In this document: positions 48,128 through 56,800 of the stretch, in pieces
How positions within the stretch are numbered: position 1 is the first letter of the stretch
Layout of the letters: each line of letters opens with the position of its first letter
Assembly: GCA_917880885.1 (NCBI GenBank)
Contig: OU862906.1
Span: 60,120,665-60,184,664 of the forward strand
Direction: 5' to 3'
Origin: Limnephilus marmoratus
Taxonomy: Eukaryota > Arthropoda > Insecta > Trichoptera > Limnephilidae
DNA: 64,000 bases
The notes under the pieces: generated by a model
The model's input: the letters and a program-made list of their open reading frames with translations, nothing else
What the model was told of the DNA's origin: nothing
The model's database searches: none
Translations under genes and position numbers: made by a program

Positions 48128-48384
48128 TAATGAAATAATTTTACTTTGTATAAACCACTTATTTGATGTGCAAATCCGACCGGTTTCGGAACAAACGTTC
48201 CTTCGTCAGGGAAAGCTTATAGTATTATATATTTAAAGCTTATATATTATAAGCTTTCCCTGACGAAGGAACGTTTGTTCCGAAACCGGTCGGATTTGCA
48301 CATCAAATAAGTGGTTTATACAAAGTAAAATTATTTCATTATTCTATAATGGATAACCACAAAGTAATAGCTACATTCAAAAAT
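48128..48384. mobile_element. F1 element: 94-bp perfect palindrome, 14-bp TSD, hammerhead-like core
   Basis: ATAAAAATGTAGTT is duplicated at 48114-48127 and 48385-48398, defining a 257-bp insertion. Positions 48128-48221 and 48248-48341 are perfect inverted copies around a 26-nt AT-rich spacer. Each arm holds CTGACGA, a GGAAC-GTTT-GTTCC hairpin, GAAA, CCGG and TC, in the order of a hammerhead ribozyme core (right arm 48260-48291). The 3' segment (GGATAACCACAAAGTAAT) matches the F1 copies at 30.4 and 45.3 kb. Confidence 0.85.
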
Positions 48385-48399
48385 ATAAAAATGTAGTTC

Positions 48400-50280
48400 T
48401 TGGAATTAACTCTTTCTTAGTTCTTTTATAATGGTCATAGATATTAGATATTGCTAAAACTAGGCATACAGTCGGTAAAGAACGAAAAGTCGCATAAATA
48501 ACTGTATTTTTAGGTATTTTGTCCATTTAACATATCTATTCCGAGAAACTAGATTATCAATGCGCTAAAATGTTTGTATGGACACAATGGAGATAAATAT
48601 GATTCAATTTACGTACAAAATTTGCAAACCTCTATCATAAAACAAATTGTATCACCAAATATATATTACCATTAAGGAATATACCTGTTATTGAGAGCAG
48701 GTCCTCAGCACAATATAAGAGTTGCACATTGTGTCTTTGTCTAGTGGGAGAAAATACTTATAAAAGACCACTGGTACATAGTCACAGCACACGTTTCACA
48801 GAAAAAAAGGCCTGCAAATACCTAAAATAATTGTTCGCGCGTTTTTATATGGGATTGATTGGGTATTGCATTCGCAGACTTGGTGGGTAGGTATGTCAAA
48901 ATCCTGAATTTATCCCACCTACCTTATCTTTCCTTCCCAAATGTCACCATAAAAATTGTTGCAAGAAGTACTCAACTTTGGAGGGGTGACAGTGTGCTTT
49001 CCTGCTCAGTACAAAATAACATCTCAGACAGGGCGCATGTATCGTAACCTCTTACTGTAAGAATATTGCGATTTTTAAATAAAACAGTGAGAAGTGTGCA
49101 CCAAAACTGGAGATCAGCGAGGCCCCATCTGTAACGGTGAGTCCTATTTTCCTTATTCCAATCTGTGCTTATCTAATTTTCCAAAAGCACAGATCTGAAC
49201 TATCGACTGACTATCCATCAGGTTTTGCGAGTGTATGCTATTTAATCGTCCCATATAACTTAGCGATTTCACGTAGTTTCGGGACTGGTCCTTCGAGGGC
49301 TGCGTGGGCTTTGCTCTGCAGCATTTACCGCCAATTAACAGTGGAGTCGCAGTTTCGCGACACCAATAATATCCAATAAGTGTGGAAACCGAACGCTGGA
49401 GTACTGTGTACCAGTGATTTTTAAAAAGCTCAAAAATAATTTTGCTTTAAAGGAAAATGAGAATTTAAACGTGAAAACTGTAAAAATGTGGCTTATCAGT
49501 GAAAAATCTAAGTAGCTGTAAAAAAAATAAATAAACAAAGACAAAGAAAAAAAAAACAGAAAGATTGGTGATGTTATGGCAGTTAATTTTTTTTAAATAT
49601 TTGTACCTTTTTCGATACCAAATCTGCTTTTTTATTAAATTCTTCGGGAAGTTTTTTAAAATATTGTATCCCATTGTTTTGGTTGTTATGTTATTGTATT
49701 ATCCCATTGGTTGTTATGTTATTTTTTTATTACATTTTCTTTAAATATTTGTAATATTAGATATTTTTACAGAGGTCTTCAATCTAATTTACATTTTTGA
49801 AATCACACATATTATTTTTTTACTTCTAATATTAACGAGTGTGTATTGAGGTAGAACCTGCAGACAAGCAGCCATGGGGCAGCTTCGCGAGACTACCGAT
49901 AAATTGTTTAAATTATATGTATATATGTAAACTACGTTTTTGTTGGAATAATAAAAAAATTTAAAAAAATGTATGTAATTATTATCAATTCAATATAATT
50001 CAACCGTGCACACAAAAGTGTCGCCAACATCGTTTAACCATTCCCCTGCAAATCGCGAATACGCACAGCGGCGGCTGGACTTTGTTTCTACCTACACCAC
50101 AACGAATATTTGTGTGTTGTCATAGCTCAGCGACAATCTGCACGCGTCCATATCTCACTTGGAATCCATTGTGTATCTGATAGTATTTATACGCTAACTC
50201 CTGTACGGTTGAAATTTAAGAAACCAACTTCGAGTACATCTCTGATGCCGCGCCTTACGCAAAACCATCTTCGTACTTGA
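48400..50280. other. region 3' of the UGT gene, no gene recognised
   Basis: 49080-49400 is less AT-rich and contains a donor-like ACGGTGAGT near 49137, but no frame with a recognisable product. The rest is AT-rich. Confidence 0.3.
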
Positions 50281-50287
50281 AGTTTGT

Positions 50288-50440
50288 TACAAAGCTAGTG
50301 AGTTTTCGGCCGCCGCCCGCAGAGTCCGGATGGCAAGGTCAAAAGGTCTTCCTCAACCAGTCTTTCCCAAACCGAACCGCCACGTAATAGGTCAGCAAAC
50401 GTATCCGCCGCCAAGACCTAGACAAACCTCACCCCATTTA
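50288..50440 (-). repeat. family A fragment, copy 6, just 3' of the UGT stop
   Basis: Minus-strand blocks GGGGTGAGGTTTGTCTAGG and CTTGGCGGCGGATACGTTTG, then GGAAAGACTGGTTGAGGAAG. It begins about 90 bp downstream of the UGT stop codon. Confidence 0.75.
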
Positions 50441-50531
50441 CATTCTTCCACATAAATCACTCATCACATTTCGAGATCTCACAAACGAATGAAGCCTTTA
50501 AACTGTATTGATTTAGTCTGTGTTTTAAACT

Positions 50532-50829
50532 CTATTCATGTTTATTTTTCATAATCTTTGTCTCAGGTGTGGTAAGATACAAAATGAATGTATAAAATAT
50601 TCTGAGCACAAAATACAATGCAAAGACACAAATGAAAAAAATACAAAGATAGTAGGCGAATATGTCTAAGTAGAAGAACTGAGCCCATGACAACTGCGGA
50701 ATAAGAGGATCCAGGTGGGCGGTTCCGTTGTGCCTAATAACGTACTCCGTCCACCAAACGGCCCTCTCCAGGGGAGTTAAAGGAGAATCATACAACTGTG
50801 ATGAGATCTTGCGGACGTTGTCTCTGTAT
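50532..50829 (-). CDS. UGT exon 4 (C-terminus, membrane anchor)
   Basis: Follows acceptor TTTTTTAG; its first base completes a Lys codon so the join reads NKYRDNVRKIS. It then has LTPLERAVWWTEYVIRHNG, conserved in insect UGTs, one long hydrophobic stretch and a short basic tail ending KNKHE before TAG at 50534-50532. Confidence 0.92.
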
Positions 50830-53800
50830 CTAAAAAAGAAATCATTTTTCATGAAAATACAACTATAATTCTTTGAACGATTCCTGAGCTTATTTGGATT
50901 AAAAATATATAGGTATGCTATTTTGTTGAACGGTGGAATTTTATTTCAAGTGAAAACAAAGAAAAAACTTTTTACCCCGATTCTCAGTTAATGTAGGATA
51001 TTTTTAATTCAAACAGTTAGATTTTGGTTATTTGTTTTTGGGGTGTTATACCGTGTTGCGCTACCTCCTTTTTTAGCCATCATCAGGGCAGATCCGGCAG
51101 ATCCGTATTTATTTTAGTAATTTTTAGTGGTGAAATGTGTGCTTATTTACTTGGAAGCGATACCGTCAAAGCTCCGGTAGATGTGTAATTTTTAGTAGCG
51201 AAATGTGTGCTTATTTACTTGGAAGCGATACCGCTCCACGGCAATGATGCCACTGCTTGTCATGGTTATTTTGTACCGGTGACTGTAGTGGAGCTAGCTG
51301 GCGACACGGTATCGCTTCCAAGTAAATAAGCACACATTTCACCACTAAAAATTACATATCTACCAGAGCTGCCGGATCTGCCCTGATGATGAACACTGCA
51401 ACGCTGACCGAACGTTGGCTAAAGAAGGAGGTAGCGCAGCGCGGCATAATACCCCAAAAACAAATAACGAAAATACTTTTGGTCGTGAAAATCTTAAAAC
51501 GGAACCTGTTAGATTTTGCTTTATTATTGCGAAAAGTGAGTATTTATGTCGGGGGAGACGAAAAATATGAATTTTAATTTTGTTAAAATTAATTTACTTA
51601 CGCGATGTATGAACTACGCCATATCATTATTTTACATTTCATTGACAATCAATGCTGCCAATTATACAAAAATTATTATTGCCATATAAAATAATAATTT
51701 TGTTCATGTATGAAATGAATGCAATATTGACAAGTTTGAACCTGTATTTAAAACAAAAGAAATTGGGAAGAAAGTTATTAAAATATTGACACACCCGGTA
51801 GGTAAACCAGATAAACCATTCAAAACCTGGGATGTACATCCATAGATATGATGACGTCACGCAGTTTCCGCAGTTTTAACCTCAACCCAGTATCTACTAG
51901 TAGTACCGGAAATAAGTCGGGTTAGGTTTTTTTGGTTTTTATTTTGACATGAATTTATTTTATAAGGTCGGTACTTCCAATTGTCATATTTGATTGTCTT
52001 TTAATTAAAAAAAAGGAATATTTCGTATCATCCGTGTATCGAACTTCAACAGTAATATTTTGTGAAGCGGACTTATACATTTTTAACCAAAAAAAAAATA
52101 TTTTTCTGTCACACGTCGCCAATGGTTGCACTCTAATGAATCACGTGGTAAGCGCTCCATCTCATATGACGATATGACCAATGCTCAGTATATTGTTGCT
52201 CTAGGCCAATGCTAGGGAAGCAAAAAGACGAGCGTATTATGCGTTAGGTTGTAACTGGCCGTAGTGAGAGAAAAATATGTCCTTGATATTTTTATTTTTA
52301 AAAATAACACCAGACAGAAAAATGGCATCTGCATATTTACTTACTTACTCCAAATAAGCTCAGGAATCGCTGGTAAAAATCTGCCGGTACGTCCTGGCCT
52401 ATATAGTAACAAGGTATATTGAAAAAATATTTATATCAATATCAACCCTGCGCTAAAGTGTTACGGTATTTAGGTACCTCAGTCTAAAAACGGCCCAGAC
52501 GGCCTCCGTGCTCGAGAGTTAAGACTCTCGACTTAAGATCCGAAGGTGCGGCGTGCGCAAAAAAATGATTAATTTGTGGTATTTCACAATTAATTAATTA
52601 AAAATAATATGTAATATATTTGGGGCACGTTCCTGAGTGGAAGATTCTCTCACTATCGCCCTGGTGTAAGACCATCATTCAGAATTGAAACGTTGTTTGA
52701 AATGGCTTTAGCCGTGTTTGGTGCCCGGATCTGAATAACCAGATACTTCCCCACCTTCCTCTTCCCCATCTCTTTGCCAGATTTTTGTTTTAATTACTGT
52801 GTGTTAATTTCAATGCTTTACGGTAAGCTTTATGTTAGGAACAAAGATTTTGTGAGATTTTTGCTCACTGATTATTTGAACATTTTTTGCAATGGCTAGT
52901 TTGTGTTTTAATTATTGTGTAGGTATATTCAATACAAGCCTTATATTTTGGTATGGAACTATAAAAATATTGGTAAATGTTTCCCTGAATGTCGCGCGTC
53001 GCACTTTTAACAGGCCCAGATTATGAAAATTATTATATTTCGTTTCGACTTCATTTTACTAGAAACAACTTATTACTTTTGGATAGATGGCAAATGATTC
53101 ATTAAAATTCAAGTTAAAAGTCAATTCATTTAAAGTTCAAAATTTCCCGTGTATAAATATCCCTTGCCGCCATTTTGGATTTTTTTTCATGGGTTGACAT
53201 TTGCGTCAGTTTCGTTAATACGTATGAACTAAGAATCTAATAACTTATTTTGTGCATGTAAATAGTTGTTTCTTGTAGTAATTGTTGAAATTCATAATCT
53301 CTGCCTGAAAAGTGCAAAAATTAAACAGTACGATGACCAGATTATCACACGTGTGCGCATAAAAATGGAAGGGTTTTTTTTGTTTTTTCTAGGTTTGAAA
53401 ATCATTGTAGACTATCGTTATCATGAATACGGGGAGATTAACAGAAACATCAAACTACTTACTTGTTAGCAGTTATAACAGAAGTGATACTTTGCTTTAA
53501 AATATCCTTGCTGAGCCTTGTCAAATCCCATTTTAAACCAATCTCATAGTGAAGAATCTTCTCCACATTGAGAAACTGGTCTCCGATGAACGGTACTCCA
53601 ATCATTGGCACAGCATGAGTAACAGACTCAACAAAGGATTGGTATCCTCCTTGGAATATGAACAATTTAACGTTTGGATGACCTACGAAAAGTAAAATAA
53701 TAAATTGTATCTTATTGCAGCGCATCAACAATGTTTACGGAATTAGGACTCCATGGATTCGCCAGACTGATAAGACACTGATACGGGTCACTGGAGCCAC

Positions 53801-56800
53801 ACGGTCGATGGCCTTCGTCAACACTGCAGCCTTGCAGCACCAACGCCACTCCTGAGTGAGCGTTGGACCCGAGCTCAATCACGACCACGCCCTGCATGAT
53901 AATGGATTTTTTTCTATATATGTACTTATTTCTTTACTGCGTAAAAATATCAATATGTATGACTATAATAATAATATTGGATGACATGTATAGCGCCATT
54001 TTCGTGAAAAATCACCTCAAGAGCGCTGTACAAACTTATAATATATTTCTACAATCTTACCACACGTCGCAACTATGTACAAACTATGTGCGACGTGTGG
54101 GACTATATGCGACGTGTGAAATTACACTATCCTCACCACATCCTGGAATAAAGAATTATTATTATTGTTATTTGCGACACTGGATATTTGCTCAAACTTT
54201 CGATTAAAAAAATTATTACTCTATTTGGTAGGGTATTTTGGCCTCAAATTCAATTTTATTAGATGTTGGTCCGATGTTCATGATAAATAACCTTAATGAT
54301 CTCTGAAAAATAAAAATAAATGAATACGTTCTTACTTAAAATATCGTTTTGTGGCACCCACGATAATGTTCTCACGTTGTCATATGAAACCATTGACTCA
54401 TCTGAGTCCAATTTCCAAATGAATTTATATGGTAATTCAGAAAACCCTTCTAGAAATATCCTTTTGATATCTTGTGCAAGAAGTGAGCTCTTGACATTGC
54501 TTCCCAAACTAAGCAAAACTGCGCCATTTGTCGCCTCATCAAGGTAAGTCTTAATTTCCTGCAATGATTTTTTCGGTATCAAAATGGATAAACATAACAC
54601 ACACACACATATATATATATAATAAGACGGGGTGGGGGCAAGATGGAGTTTTTGCTATATTGCTTTGTCCAAACCTACTACGATCCTGATAATTTGTCGA
54701 TATGTGCCTCAACCGCACCCCGTGCCTTTAGTTGCGACTGCAATCATTCCGTGTTGATGTCATAAGCGTTGAGCGAATTTTGTTTTTTCACGTCTTTGAT
54801 GTGATATTACGAGTGCACCTTAAGCGTGATACATTGAAGATTATTTGATTGATTAGACTGGCTGGCGGATATCCGACAATGACTACTTATTGAACCCGTC
54901 TGGGGACATGACGGGGTAATGCCATCATGCCCTCTCTCTCCATCATGCCCTCTCTTCCTTACGATTATTTTATCAGCAAGAAATCTTTGGTATCGAAACA
55001 TGTTGATAATTTTGATTAAATAATGGTATTTTTCAAAGTTATTTGTTTTCACTAAATTAAAAATGACGCCAAAAATTTAATTTGAAAAAATTGAAAAGGA
55101 AAAATATTTTTTTTTATGAGTTTCTAAGATCTAATTTTATTATTTACAATCAGAAATATTTTTGAACTTCCATGGGACACTCATTACATAGACATCTATT
55201 CAGTTTCCGGTATCCTTCCAATCACAATCCTTCCTAAACATGAAATCACAAGCACCATCCTACAAATTACTCAACAATCAACAGCACACTAACATCAATC
55301 TATGCCACAACAATCAAGACATCCACAGCCTCAATACTCGAAATATCAATAAAATCCACGTTCCTCAAATACACCACAAAATATTGGATAAAATCTTTGA
55401 ACTGTATTCCCTGCACACTCTATAATTCGCTTTCAAATTGTTTAAAAACATCCAGCGTAATAAAAAATTTCAAAAGATTGCTTGTCCTAGAACGGGAGAC
55501 CTTCCCATTTGGACAGTCAAAACTTCTTTGTACCGATGTATTCTTTATAACAAAATAAAATAAATAAATAAAAAAAATTTTAAAAAATAAATTTAAAAAT
55601 AAAAATGTGTAATTTTCCTGTCATTTTTTGTTCCGTCTTGTTTCTTTTTATCTCCTTTCCTTTTCCTTTTATTTGTAATCATCCATATTTGCGTATTGTC
55701 GTTTGTTCCTTTATTTATTTTCTCTTGTTGTTTGTTCTACTAAACCTGTTATTTCTATTTTTTGCGGAACTGCATGTAAAACTATATTTTGTGACAAAAT
55801 ACCTATAAAAATTGTACCAATTACACCTCATTTATGAATTGTAATTTCCTCCCTTTTTAAGAAGTGCCAGTTACTTCCCCTCCTTTCTCCTCCCCATCTC
55901 CTGCTTCTTCCTACTTCCTTAACGAAATAAACGAGTAATATTTCCACAAAAAATTGTTACAATGTAATATCTAATTAAAAATACTAACTGGTGCGTCTGT
56001 GTGTGGTTTTAACCCTGGTCCAATAACTCCTTTCCTGGTCATTTTCTGTGAAATTAAGTGTCGTTTTCAAAATTGGAACTGATTGTGTGAATAATTCAGA
56101 CAAGAAATAATCCTTCCTACTTTTTAATATTTTAACATATTTTTTAGACATATTTTTACCTTCCTCACAACGCTGTCCAGCTGGGTGGCGACACAGTTCC
56201 TCTGTAAACTATACCTACAGGCAAATGCGCAAATACTTGAGGGGTGACTCATAAAAAATAGATATTTTAACTTACTCAGCACGGGGAGGCCACCCAGTGA
56301 GGTCAACATTATTGGATTGTATTATGAAATGTAAAATGTTGTAAAAAAAACGAATGTGCTTTAGACCACACGACTGAAGTAAAACTTCACTAACTTATAT
56401 ATCTCCCTCTCAACTTCCGTTCGCCTCGCCCGATCGTTCTCCTCGCCCGACCACGCATTCACCAGCTTACTCCTCAAGTCAAGCGTGCGTAAAGGCCCGA
56501 CCGTTCGCCTCGCCCGATGACACTTTTCGTAATGCTCTCGTTACGCATTCACCAGCTTACTCCGCAAGTCAAGTGTGCGTAAAGAAGTTGTACTTAAAAA
56601 ATACCATTTTCGAAATTCGAACTGATGCACAATGCATTGTCCCTTTGACAAAAATACGAAAATCGGCATTCGAATTCATGAACTTTTTTTTCCTTTTGTA
56701 AACATGATGAGTCAAAACTCCCAGGACATTAGTATTTTATCTTGGAAGACGGTCATTGGCTAATTACACGCCCTCAACTTAGAGATTACCGCCGGTCATT

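Noticed and set aside
53712..53897. A GC-rich 61-codon frame in UGT intron 2.
   Set aside because: No domain, no splice-compatible link to UGT exons, and the exons on both sides already join in phase without it.
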